A stretch of DNA of 64,000 bases from an uncultured Candidatus Melainabacteria bacterium (GTDB taxonomy: Bacteria; Cyanobacteriota; Vampirovibrionia; Gastranaerophilales; Gastranaerophilaceae): contig CATNBA010000003.1 in NCBI GenBank assembly GCA_950096985.1, forward strand, positions 38,024 to 102,023, given 5' to 3'. The position numbers and the translations under genes were made by a program. Within the stretch, counting starts at the first letter, position 1; each line of letters opens with the position of its first letter. Positions 26,506 to 35,636 of this stretch are shown here, piece after piece. Below the pieces are notes generated by a model, which was not told the DNA's origin, did no database searches, and saw only the letters and a list, made by a program, of their open reading frames with translations.

Positions 26506-27045
26506 ATGGGCAGTAATGTGGGCGCAATCAGTGGTAACAATGGAAATTCAGTTGTTATTAAACAAGGAGATACTCTGGAACAGATAGCTCGACAATATGG
26601 AACAACTGTAAGTGAATTATTAAGTGCTAATCCGGGTATTGATCCGAAAAAGTTGCAAATAGGTCAAAGTATTAATATTGAAAATCCTGCAATTTTGGCA
26701 TCAAAACAAAACATTAATAAGGCTGTTGAATATGGTTATGGTGAAGATTATGACTTTAGTCTTGCAAAAAATGGTGACGTTATATTATTGTTAAAAAATG
26801 GTAAAACACTTGGTGAAATACGGGAAGATTTTCAAATTGAAGCAGGTTCACTTTCCAGAACAAATGATGTAAAAGGCAGGTTTAAACCTAATAGTTATTA
26901 TGATATAGATCGATATGTGCGAATAAATGATTATGACGGAGCAGACGTTAAAAAGGGCGAAAATATTGTTGTGGAGAGACAACAATTTAACCCTAATCCT
27001 AATAAATCAGGATGGGATCGTTTCTGGCATAGAATTACTCATTAA
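26506..27045 (+). CDS. LysM domain protein without Sec signal
   Basis: VVIKQGDTLEQIARQYGTTVSELLSANPGIDPKKLQIGQSINI. Confidence 0.9.
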   Translation: MGSNVGAISGNNGNSVVIKQGDTLEQIARQYGTTVSELLSANPGIDPKKLQIGQSINIENPAILASKQNINKAVEYGYGEDYDFSLAKNGDVILLLKNGKTLGEIREDFQIEAGSLSRTNDVKGRFKPNSYYDIDRYVRINDYDGADVKKGENIVVERQQFNPNPNKSGWDRFWHRITH

Positions 27046-27652
27046 ATAAATCAAAAATTTTATGTATAGGTTCAATTAAATCTTCAACGGGACAGGTTTC
27101 GTCAAGCTCTAAAGTGATTGTCGGAATCTGTCTTTCTGTGCCTGCCCAAGTTCCGAAACTCCCTGGAGTAGGATAACCTATACTTTCTTCAACAGGGTAT
27201 TTGATGATTTCTGAAATTTTTTCTGCAATCTCACGCGCAGGTCCGTCGTAGTTTACAACTTTGTATGGCGCATGGAGTGTTATAATCAATTCAGGTTTGT
27301 ACTTTTTAATAACATCAATTACAAATTGTGTTTCAATTTCACTGCCTGCCGTTATACCGCCAAAGTAGTCTGCGGGGTTGTCACCTGCAAGGGATGTATC
27401 TTCACCCCAATTTTTTGTAGGAAAGTTTCTGTTTAAATCCACCCCGTTGGCATTTGTTCTTTTTCCAAGCATCATCCCGTCGGGATTTAGACATGGAATA
27501 AACAACAAACCGTTTGTGCCACGGGTTTTTATATATTCCTCAATCAAAAATTTCCCCTGAGGCTCGTCACCGTGAACAACTCCGATAATAAGAGTTTTTC
27601 CGTTATTGCCGATAAGCTCTGTTTTATTTCCGAGTTTTGTTGTTCTATTCAA
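27035..27652 (-). CDS. M14-type zinc carboxypeptidase/deacylase
   Basis: GVVHGDEPQG, DLNRNFPT, LHAPYKV, TLELDE. Confidence 0.85.
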   Translation of the reverse strand: MNRTTKLGNKTELIGNNGKTLIIGVVHGDEPQGKFLIEEYIKTRGTNGLLFIPCLNPDGMMLGKRTNANGVDLNRNFPTKNWGEDTSLAGDNPADYFGGITAGSEIETQFVIDVIKKYKPELIITLHAPYKVVNYDGPAREIAEKISEIIKYPVEESIGYPTPGSFGTWAGTERQIPTITLELDETCPVEDLIEPIHKIFDLFNE

Positions 27653-28556
27653 AAAGTGCCTCTATAAATTCTTCTGAATTAAATTCTCTTAAATCTTCCA
27701 TTTTTTCGCCAACCCCGACAAGTTTAACGGGTAATTTCATATCACGTGCAACTGCAATTACTATTGCACCTTTGGCAGAGCCGTCAAGTTTTGTGAGGGC
27801 AACAGATGTCAGATTGACCGCCTCTGTAAAAACTTTTGCCTGCTGTAAACCGTTTTGTCCTGTATTTGCATCAAGTACAAGTATACATTCTCTTAATGCT
27901 TCTGGAGCTTTTTTATCTATAACGGATTTAATCTTTTTTAATTCTTCCATAAGGTTGAATTTATTTTGTAAACGACCTGCTGTGTCAACTAAAAGAATGT
28001 CATATTTGTCTTTTTGCGCTTTCTCGATTGCCTCGTAAACAACTGATGCGGGATCTGCTTTGTCACGGCGAACAATATCTGCTCCCGCGCGTTTTGACCA
28101 TATATCAAGCTGTTCTTCAGCCGCTGCTCGAAAAGTGTCTCCGCAGGCAATCAGAACTTTTTTACCCTCATTTTTAAACTTGTATGCAAGTTTACCGATA
28201 AGTGTAGTTTTGCCCGCCCCATTAACACCTGTAATAAAATATATATTTAAACCTTCCTCATAATTTAATATGTTACTACCGGCATTTTTAAGTGTTTCTA
28301 AAAATTCGGTTCGGAAATATTCTTTTACCTGTGCAGGTTTTATTCTTGTCTGTCCTCTTAGATTATCAACAAGTTCTGATGCGTAATTTACGCCTAAATC
28401 AGCGCTTATAAGTGTGTCTTCCATATCATCGAGAACAAAGTCCGAAAATTCTTCTTCTTGTCCTGCCGCATCAACAACATTCCCTACAAGCGCCTGAGCT
28501 GTGTTGGAAACAGTTTCTTTCAGATTATTAAATTTATCTTTAAAAAATCCAAACAT
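27645..28556 (-). CDS. ftsY: signal recognition particle receptor FtsY
   Basis: GVNGAGKTTLIGKLA, DTFRAAAEEQL, DTAGRLQNK, TKLDGSAKGG-like (TKLDGSAKGA). Confidence 0.95.
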   Translation of the reverse strand: MFGFFKDKFNNLKETVSNTAQALVGNVVDAAGQEEEFSDFVLDDMEDTLISADLGVNYASELVDNLRGQTRIKPAQVKEYFRTEFLETLKNAGSNILNYEEGLNIYFITGVNGAGKTTLIGKLAYKFKNEGKKVLIACGDTFRAAAEEQLDIWSKRAGADIVRRDKADPASVVYEAIEKAQKDKYDILLVDTAGRLQNKFNLMEELKKIKSVIDKKAPEALRECILVLDANTGQNGLQQAKVFTEAVNLTSVALTKLDGSAKGAIVIAVARDMKLPVKLVGVGEKMEDLREFNSEEFIEALFE

Positions 28557-28566
28557 TTTGACCGTT

Positions 28567-29226
28567 TTAGTTAATACCGTAGTCAACAATAACTTTTGCT
28601 AAAATACCGTTAATAAATGATGCACTGTCATCTGTCGAGTATTTTTTAGCAAGTTCCAAAGCCTCGTCAACAACAACTTTCATCGGTGCATCTTTGATGT
28701 ATAAAAGTTCAACGATTGCGATACGCAAAATATCTTTGTCCATTTTAACTAATCTGCCTAAGTCCCAGTTTTTGGCATATTTTTGAATTGTATCATCCAC
28801 TTCTTTTTGGTTTTTCTGGAAAAATTCCGCGATTTGAATTGCATAATTTTTAACATCGTGTTGAGAATCCAATGTTGTAAATTCTGCAATTTCCAAAGCA
28901 AGAAGTGATTTTTCTGCAATATCAATCATTTCATTAATTCTGCCTGTCATATCGGATGTCATAGGGATAGGTACAGGGATGTTTGCAACACCTATAGGGC
29001 GATTAAGATTTACTTCAGAATCTGCCTCATAGTTATCGATTTGATCTCTCATTGCAATCAAAGAACCTAATGCGATTTTAAGTTCATCACTTGCACTGCC
29101 GGTCAAAATTCTTACTGATTTCAAAATAATATCTTGTAAATTTTCTCTTGTATAATTTGTTATATTTTTTTCAAACTGTGAAAACAGGATGAATGCTAGT
29201 TCTCTTGCTGCTCTGCGCGCTTGCAT
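28567..29226 (-). CDS. nusB: transcription antitermination factor NusB
   Basis: ARELAFILFSQFE...VDEALELAKKYSTDDSASFINGILAKV. Confidence 0.9.
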   Translation of the reverse strand: MQARRAARELAFILFSQFEKNITNYTRENLQDIILKSVRILTGSASDELKIALGSLIAMRDQIDNYEADSEVNLNRPIGVANIPVPIPMTSDMTGRINEMIDIAEKSLLALEIAEFTTLDSQHDVKNYAIQIAEFFQKNQKEVDDTIQKYAKNWDLGRLVKMDKDILRIAIVELLYIKDAPMKVVVDEALELAKKYSTDDSASFINGILAKVIVDYGIN

Positions 29227-29280
29227 ATTTTTACCTCTTTTACTGCTATACGCTGTTATGTTAACATGAAAATATTAAAT

Positions 29281-30072
29281 CTACAATATTTTCAGATGTT
29301 TGTTTTCTGAATTTTTAATTCTCAAATCTTGCAGTCTGTTTTTTACAAATTCTGTTTGTGATGAAAACGGTTTAAGCATAAGGAATTTTTTATAATATCT
29401 TTTGGCTCTTGAAAATTCCCCCAGTTTTTCAAAGCAAACTCCTAAACCGGCATAGGCTTTGTAATATTCAGGATTTCGTATGATTAGTTGATGTAAGATG
29501 TCCAGTGCATCTTTGTATTTATCAAGTTTCATTAAAAGTGTTGATTTTTGTTCATAAGCTTTCAAAAAGCCAGGTGAATTTTCTATTAATTTTTGATAAA
29601 TCATTAATGACAAATCATATTCTTCGCATAATTCGTGGGAAATTCCAAGCTGTAATATTGCGTTAGGGTTTTCGGGGTTTATTTGTATTGCGCGGACGAA
29701 ATTCTTGATTGCTCCGCAGTTTTCTCCCTCAAGCTGATGGCAGATACCCAGTTCATAAAAAGCATCATAGTAATCTTTTTTTATTTGTGATGCCATATCA
29801 AGATATTTTATTGCTTTTGAATACTGATTTAAATTTTTATAACAAATTCCAAGTCCGAAATAGCTTTCAGCATTGTTTCTGTCTATTAAAATTGCATTAA
29901 GATAGTTTGCAGCAGCCTCTTTATATAAGCTGTCGAGGCGCAGGGCATTTGCTTTTTTATAAAATTTGTTAAGGGTATTATATTTTTTAGTATTCACAAT
30001 TTTTCTCCACCTGTTTATAATAGATTTTTTTCTGTATTTGATGAACATCCGTTTGATGTAGAAGTTTATCAA
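29281..30072 (-). CDS. TPR repeat protein
   Basis: Repeated TPR signatures (AESYFGLGICYKNLNQYSKAIKYLDMASQI). Confidence 0.85.
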   Translation of the reverse strand: MINFYIKRMFIKYRKKSIINRWRKIVNTKKYNTLNKFYKKANALRLDSLYKEAAANYLNAILIDRNNAESYFGLGICYKNLNQYSKAIKYLDMASQIKKDYYDAFYELGICHQLEGENCGAIKNFVRAIQINPENPNAILQLGISHELCEEYDLSLMIYQKLIENSPGFLKAYEQKSTLLMKLDKYKDALDILHQLIIRNPEYYKAYAGLGVCFEKLGEFSRAKRYYKKFLMLKPFSSQTEFVKNRLQDLRIKNSENKHLKIL

Positions 30073-30111
30073 TCATTGGATTTATTATTGTGATTGTGGT
30101 ATAAAGTTGTT

Positions 30112-30924
30112 ATGAAAAAGTATCTGGTTATGTGTTTAATATTTTGTTCAATGCCTGCTCTTGCAGACGAAATTATGCTTGGCGGGGTTGAAACTCATTC
30201 TGTTCAACTGCCGCAAACCAAGATTAATCAAAAACAGTCTCTGCTTATTAATGATGAACAGGTCTTGTCAGAGCTTATAACACGCCAGAAAGAAAAAGAT
30301 TTAGAAGATATTGAAAATCTTTGGAAAGGTACTGTTGAAAATAATCAGGTTATAGGATTTGCTTTGAAAAAATTGGCAACTCCCGAAAGTCAACGCAGAA
30401 TTCATTCATCGCTTATGGCAAAAACTTTATCTGCAGTTGTAGCAGGCGCATCTTTTGCTCCGTCATTAATCGGTGCTGATTATGCAGTTCAGTCAGGAGC
30501 GTTTGCAGCGGGAAGGCTAGCGCAAAATCTAATTAACAGAAAAAATATGCCGACAGAAATTCCTCTTACTGATACTGAACTTATTGAACTCGCAGGATTA
30601 GTGGAAAGTTTGCAGGATAAGATTATTACAGCATATTATAATTATAAAAGTTCTCTTTCTCAATTGAAAGAAACAAGGCAAAAATTGCTTTTATATAATA
30701 AAAACTATGCGAAAGCACTTGATGATGAAGATATGATGGAAATTGCAATTTCTTCATCACTTTATGATAATATGCGCGTTGAAGAATTTTACTATATGGA
30801 AAATGCAAAAAAATACCATCTTGAACTTCAAAGACTTGCGGGTAAAAAAGTTGTCGACAAATTGAATTTATATCAATTTAACTATAATTCCACCCTAGTG
30901 GGAGAAAAGGCGGCGGGCAGATGA
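30112..30924 (+). CDS. secreted hypothetical protein (paralog 1)
   Basis: Signal peptide MKKYLVMCLIFCSMPALA; start at 30112. Confidence 0.75.
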   Translation: MKKYLVMCLIFCSMPALADEIMLGGVETHSVQLPQTKINQKQSLLINDEQVLSELITRQKEKDLEDIENLWKGTVENNQVIGFALKKLATPESQRRIHSSLMAKTLSAVVAGASFAPSLIGADYAVQSGAFAAGRLAQNLINRKNMPTEIPLTDTELIELAGLVESLQDKIITAYYNYKSSLSQLKETRQKLLLYNKNYAKALDDEDMMEIAISSSLYDNMRVEEFYYMENAKKYHLELQRLAGKKVVDKLNLYQFNYNSTLVGEKAAGR

Positions 30925-31799
30925 AAAAATTATTGACTATGTGTTTAATATTATTCGCTTTGCCTTCATTTGCAGTTACTTATGAAGATTTACAAGTTCC
31001 TAAAAGTCCTGCCTACCGTACCGGCTTGTCAGAAGATCCGGAGAAAGAATATCTTGAAGCAAAAGCTCAAAATGTTTTGCATCAGGAATATGTAAAAAAA
31101 GAGGCTCAAGCATTTGATGTTAATGATTTAACATTTGCGGATTTAAGTATCAAACAAATATCAAGAGAAGTTTCGGCGGATTTGGAACTTGATCAGGAAG
31201 ATATGGTCGGTGACTTATCAGTATTGTGGCAGGGCGCTGCGTCACAAAGTGATACAATAAATTTTGCATTATATAAACTTGCAAATCCTGATGAGGACAA
31301 ACCTGATGAAAAATCAGTTAAAAAAGTTCTTACAACAATTGCAAGTATGTCAACTCTTGCCGGTGCAAGTATGGGAAACCCTGTGGTTGCAGCAGGTTCA
31401 CTTATAGGCAGTAATGTACTCGGGATTATGTCACAGGATACAAAAGCTTTAAACTATAAATATACTAAAGTGACAGATGCCGATATGATTATATTGGTTA
31501 GAAAGATTGAAGATTTACAGCAAAGGACTGTAGACCTTTATTATAATTATATGACTTCGCGTAAAAAACTTAAAATGATTGATAAAATTGTTGCTGAGCG
31601 TAAAAAAAATTACGAATATGCCCAGGATATGTCAAGAGAAGTTATTTTGATTACCGATGCTTATTACAGAACGGCTCTTGATAATCAAATGAAGGCTCGT
31701 TCCGAATTCTTTGCAAAACGCGCATCACTTGAACAGTTTGTAGGTAATGAAGTTTTTGCTCAGTTTGAGCAGGATCTGAAGAAAAGAGAAAACAAATGA
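30921..31799 (+). CDS. secreted hypothetical protein (paralog 2)
   Basis: Signal peptide MKKLLTMCLILFALPSFA; shared core with the upstream gene. Confidence 0.75.
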   Translation: MKKLLTMCLILFALPSFAVTYEDLQVPKSPAYRTGLSEDPEKEYLEAKAQNVLHQEYVKKEAQAFDVNDLTFADLSIKQISREVSADLELDQEDMVGDLSVLWQGAASQSDTINFALYKLANPDEDKPDEKSVKKVLTTIASMSTLAGASMGNPVVAAGSLIGSNVLGIMSQDTKALNYKYTKVTDADMIILVRKIEDLQQRTVDLYYNYMTSRKKLKMIDKIVAERKKNYEYAQDMSREVILITDAYYRTALDNQMKARSEFFAKRASLEQFVGNEVFAQFEQDLKKRENK

Positions 31800-32443
31800 G
31801 GTTTATACCATTTGAAGTAAAAACCGGTTTTGAAAATATGCAGATAGACTGCGGTCTGCTTGAAAATGCAATAGCATCGCAAACTGATGAGCCGATTTTC
31901 AGACTATACGGATGGTCGCCTGCGTGTGTTTCTCTTGGTCGTAACCAGAAAAATGATTTTATAGACGAAAATTTATTGAAAGAAAATAATATCGATATAG
32001 TTCGACGTCTTACAGGTGGCAGAGCGCTTTTACATGCTGATGAAATTACATACAGTTTTGTATGTCCGGTTTCATATTTGAATAATGGTGAAAATATTGT
32101 TGCATCATATAAAGAAATATCGCAAATTTTAATTGATGCGTTTAAAAAAATTGATATTGAACTTGACTTTGGCGGTAAACCGAAAGCACACGGTAATTTT
32201 TGTATGCTTGTTTCAACAGGTGCTGATTTGTGTTATCAAGGTCGGAAGTTAATAGGGTCTGCTCAATTCAGACGAGAAAACTATATTTTACAGCATGGTT
32301 CTATATTATATGATTATAACCGTGAACTTTTAGAAAAAGTTTTTAAAGAAAATGTTAATATATCCTCAATTACTACAATAAAAGAAATTAATCCCGTATT
32401 GAAAAAGGAAGATGTTATACAAATATTAAGAAATATTAACTAA
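31796..32443 (+). CDS. lipoate-protein ligase / LipM-like octanoyltransferase family
   Basis: RRLTGGRALLHADEITYSFV, GRKLIGSAQFRRENYILQHGSIL. Confidence 0.85.
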   Translation: MRFIPFEVKTGFENMQIDCGLLENAIASQTDEPIFRLYGWSPACVSLGRNQKNDFIDENLLKENNIDIVRRLTGGRALLHADEITYSFVCPVSYLNNGENIVASYKEISQILIDAFKKIDIELDFGGKPKAHGNFCMLVSTGADLCYQGRKLIGSAQFRRENYILQHGSILYDYNRELLEKVFKENVNISSITTIKEINPVLKKEDVIQILRNIN

Positions 32444-32474
32444 ATTTTAATACTTTAAGCAATTTTTATAACAC

Positions 32475-32488
32475 AAAATACTTTATAT
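32475..32488 (+). promoter_or_regulatory. shared 14-bp upstream motif AAAATACTTTATAT (copy 3)
   Basis: See copy 1. Confidence 0.5.
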
Positions 32489-32522
32489 AAATACGGGGAA
32501 TAACTTTAAGGGGATAACAAAA

Positions 32523-34010
32523 ATGTTTGGCTCAATTTACGGACCAGGAGTTTTAAATGATACTATAGTTCCAGGGTATGGAGTAACTAAATTTCCGGTT
32601 AATCTTAATACATTTTGGTCACTTCCTAACAGAACAACAAGAAACTTCGGTGAAGCTACTCAATATGTAACTTATCCGGTGGGTCGTCCTCAAACTATGT
32701 ATGACTTGGCACAAAATTTTACAAGTCCTAATCATATCAGCAATTGGAATCCAATGTTGATTGGTATGGATTTGACAAATAATAATGGTACTAATCCTTA
32801 TTTAACACAACAAGGTCAAGTTAGTGCTTACAACTGGGGTGCTAATTTAGCAACGCAAATGCAAATTGAACAATCTGTTCAAGGAATCGCAGGTGCATTA
32901 AACTCTATGCTAAGCTCTTTGGAAGGGCTTGTTAAATCAGAAAATTTAACAAATGCACAAAAAGCAACATTGCAAGGTCTTCTTGAAGAAGTAAAAGCTT
33001 TGAAAGAAAGAATTGCAAATCAGTTGAGAGCTAAAAACCCTACACAGGAAGAAGTTGCAGCAATGCAGCAAGAAGTTCTTGAATTACAGAAAAAAGTTGG
33101 TGAAGCAGCTGATAAAATCAGAGCAGAAGTAAATGAAGCAGTAAACAATGAAAACTCTCCGGCAGCATCTACACCTTCTTCAAATTCAAATGAAACTCAT
33201 GATAACAATGCTGATTTGGCAGGTACTGAATATCAAAATATTGATCCTGAAACAGGAAGACATACTTCCTTAGGTAATGTCCCATCTAAAGCTGAATGCC
33301 GACAATTCTGTGCTACAATTTTTGACGCAATTGACGGAATCGGTACTAAAAATGATGTAATTGAACAAACAATTCCTGGATTGACTGCAGGTAATATTGT
33401 TGAAGTAATTTCTTACTGGAATAAAAATTATGGTTCTGGTGATCAAGGTATGATTAGAAGATTAATTGATGATCTTGGTCATGGTGAAAAGAAAAAATAT
33501 GTTCCAATGTTATTGAACGCGCTGCAAACACGTGCAGAAGCACTAGGCATAGATGATGAAATTGATACATATGTAACTAATATTACTAAAGAATTAAGTG
33601 ATTGGAATATTTCTGACGGTATTTGTTCAAAAAACTTAACGGCTATTTATGACAAGATTGTAGAAAAAGAAAATGCTAACAAAACAGGTGCTAAAACAAC
33701 AATTGAAGGTAAAGAAGCTGAAAATAACAGAAAAGTTCAGGAAAGAAGAACTCAAGTAGAAAACGAAAAAAGAAACGAAATTGCTAATAAAATGAAAGAA
33801 CAATTAAATTTAAATGATGTTCCTCAATTAGCAGCCGGTTTGAAAGTTGAAACAGATGATAACGGTGAATTCACAGGTTACTCTATTGAATTAAATACTG
33901 AAAACGGCAAAGTTAAAGTTAATGGATGCACATATCAACAGTTAGTTGTTGAAATTGAAAAAAACAATCTTAAAGCAGAAGATGTTTTAATCAGAAATAC
34001 AAATGCATAA
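32523..34010 (+). CDS. hypothetical protein, no Sec signal, central coiled coil
   Basis: 495-aa ORF, upstream motif. Confidence 0.8.
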   Translation: MFGSIYGPGVLNDTIVPGYGVTKFPVNLNTFWSLPNRTTRNFGEATQYVTYPVGRPQTMYDLAQNFTSPNHISNWNPMLIGMDLTNNNGTNPYLTQQGQVSAYNWGANLATQMQIEQSVQGIAGALNSMLSSLEGLVKSENLTNAQKATLQGLLEEVKALKERIANQLRAKNPTQEEVAAMQQEVLELQKKVGEAADKIRAEVNEAVNNENSPAASTPSSNSNETHDNNADLAGTEYQNIDPETGRHTSLGNVPSKAECRQFCATIFDAIDGIGTKNDVIEQTIPGLTAGNIVEVISYWNKNYGSGDQGMIRRLIDDLGHGEKKKYVPMLLNALQTRAEALGIDDEIDTYVTNITKELSDWNISDGICSKNLTAIYDKIVEKENANKTGAKTTIEGKEAENNRKVQERRTQVENEKRNEIANKMKEQLNLNDVPQLAAGLKVETDDNGEFTGYSIELNTENGKVKVNGCTYQQLVVEIEKNNLKAEDVLIRNTNA

Positions 34011-34086
34011 ACAAGATTTTAATTGATTCCTCATAGTGGTAAAAGGCAAAAGAGAGCTTAATTATGGTTAGGTAGAAGTAGTAAAA

Positions 34087-34115
34087 GCCCCTGATAAATC
34101 GGGGGCATTTTTATA
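34087..34115. terminator. intrinsic terminator between convergent genes
   Basis: GCCCC-TGATAAATC-GGGGGCATTTTT. Confidence 0.85.
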
Positions 34116-34761
34116 TATAGATTTTCGCAACGTCTATATCGTTTTGCGTTGTGATTTTAATGTTTTTGTAACTTCCGTTCAGGATATATACATCAACTCC
34201 CAGTTCTTCAAGCATTCCTGCATCATCAGTAAAATTTTGTCCGATAAGTTTTTCATGTGCTGATTTTATAAGTGAATATTCGAAAGCTTGAGGTGTCTGT
34301 GTGTTATATAGCTTTGAGCGGTCTATTGTTCTGATAATTTTGCCGTCAACAACTTCTTTTATTGTATCAATGGTTTTAGTGGCAACTGTAAGAGCTTTTT
34401 TGTCTTTAACCATATCGATGGCACTGTTTATTAAATCTGTCGTAATCATTGGTCTAGCACCGTCATGTATTAAAACGTAATCACATTCGGATGCTTTAAT
34501 ACCATTGTAAACAGATGCCTGACGGGTTTGACCTCCTTCAATAATTTTAACTTTTTTGCTCTCTGCAAAAATTCTTTTAAGTTCATCCATAATTGATATG
34601 TTGGCGCAAATTATGATTTCATCAATATTTGAGTTTTCAAAAGCCTCTATTGTATATTTTATGACTTCTTTGTCTTTAATTTTTTCCATTAATTTGTTTG
34701 TATTTCCAAAACGTGAAGATGTGCCCCCTGCGGGAATTATTGCATTTATTTTTGTATTCAT
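34111..34761 (-). CDS. ispD: 2-C-methyl-D-erythritol 4-phosphate cytidylyltransferase
   Basis: AIIPAGGTSSRFG, VLIHDGARPMIT, TQTPQAFEY, TDDAGMLEELG. Confidence 0.94.
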   Translation of the reverse strand: MNTKINAIIPAGGTSSRFGNTNKLMEKIKDKEVIKYTIEAFENSNIDEIIICANISIMDELKRIFAESKKVKIIEGGQTRQASVYNGIKASECDYVLIHDGARPMITTDLINSAIDMVKDKKALTVATKTIDTIKEVVDGKIIRTIDRSKLYNTQTPQAFEYSLIKSAHEKLIGQNFTDDAGMLEELGVDVYILNGSYKNIKITTQNDIDVAKIYI

Positions 34762-35636
34762 TTTTTCTCCTCAAAATGGTTATATAATTTATCTTCGATA
34801 TCAGAATAAAAGACACCGTCAAGTTCTATACCTGCCTTACCATGTTTTACCTCTCCAATGCAAACGTAACCTTTGCTGTCAGGCACAATTGCAACAAGCT
34901 GATAATCCTCACCGCCATAGAGAGCGGTTTCAATATCAACCGAAGGATCATGCGGGATTTTAGTTGTATCAACAGAAATTGTAACCCCGCTTGCTTTTGC
35001 AATTTGCATTAATGCATCTGCAAGTCCGTCTGAAGTATCCATCATTGCATAATCACAGTCAATATTTTTTGCAATCTGTTGTGAAAATTGTCTTTGTGCG
35101 ACAGGCATAAGATGAGCATTAATGAACTTTTCAGGTTCTTTTTTACCTGCAAATAACAATTCCAACCCTTTTGCGCTGTTACCGTGTTCGCCTGAAACAA
35201 TAACTTTATAACCTTCTTTTGCACTTGAACGTGATGAAATTTTTCTGTTTTTGGCGGAGCCGATTGCTGTTACTGATACAAAAATTTTATCGCTTCCTGT
35301 TATGTCACCGCCTACAATTTCAACATCACCGCATGCTTTTTTTGCTCCTTCATAAAAATTTTTAATAAAATTTTCATCGATATATTTTGGCAAAGAAAGT
35401 GCGATTGTCAGATATTTTGGCTTTGCTCCCGAGGCGCAAACATCACTGATATTTACCATTGCAGATTTATAGCCCAATTGGTATGGTGTCATATAAGCCA
35501 TTTTAAAATGGACATCTTCTACCAAATTATCTTGAGTTATTACGATACCCAAATCTTTTAAATATGCACAATCATCTCCGATATAGTTTGAATTCAGAGT
35601 TGATTTAATTATTTGGATAAGTTCTTTTTCTTTCAT
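34758..35636 (-). CDS. thiL: thiamine-monophosphate kinase
   Basis: IGDDCAYLKD, ITQDNLVEDVHF, GGDITGSDKI, DTSDGLADAL, ALYGGEDYQLV. Confidence 0.92.
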   Translation of the reverse strand: MKEKELIQIIKSTLNSNYIGDDCAYLKDLGIVITQDNLVEDVHFKMAYMTPYQLGYKSAMVNISDVCASGAKPKYLTIALSLPKYIDENFIKNFYEGAKKACGDVEIVGGDITGSDKIFVSVTAIGSAKNRKISSRSSAKEGYKVIVSGEHGNSAKGLELLFAGKKEPEKFINAHLMPVAQRQFSQQIAKNIDCDYAMMDTSDGLADALMQIAKASGVTISVDTTKIPHDPSVDIETALYGGEDYQLVAIVPDSKGYVCIGEVKHGKAGIELDGVFYSDIEDKLYNHFEEKK

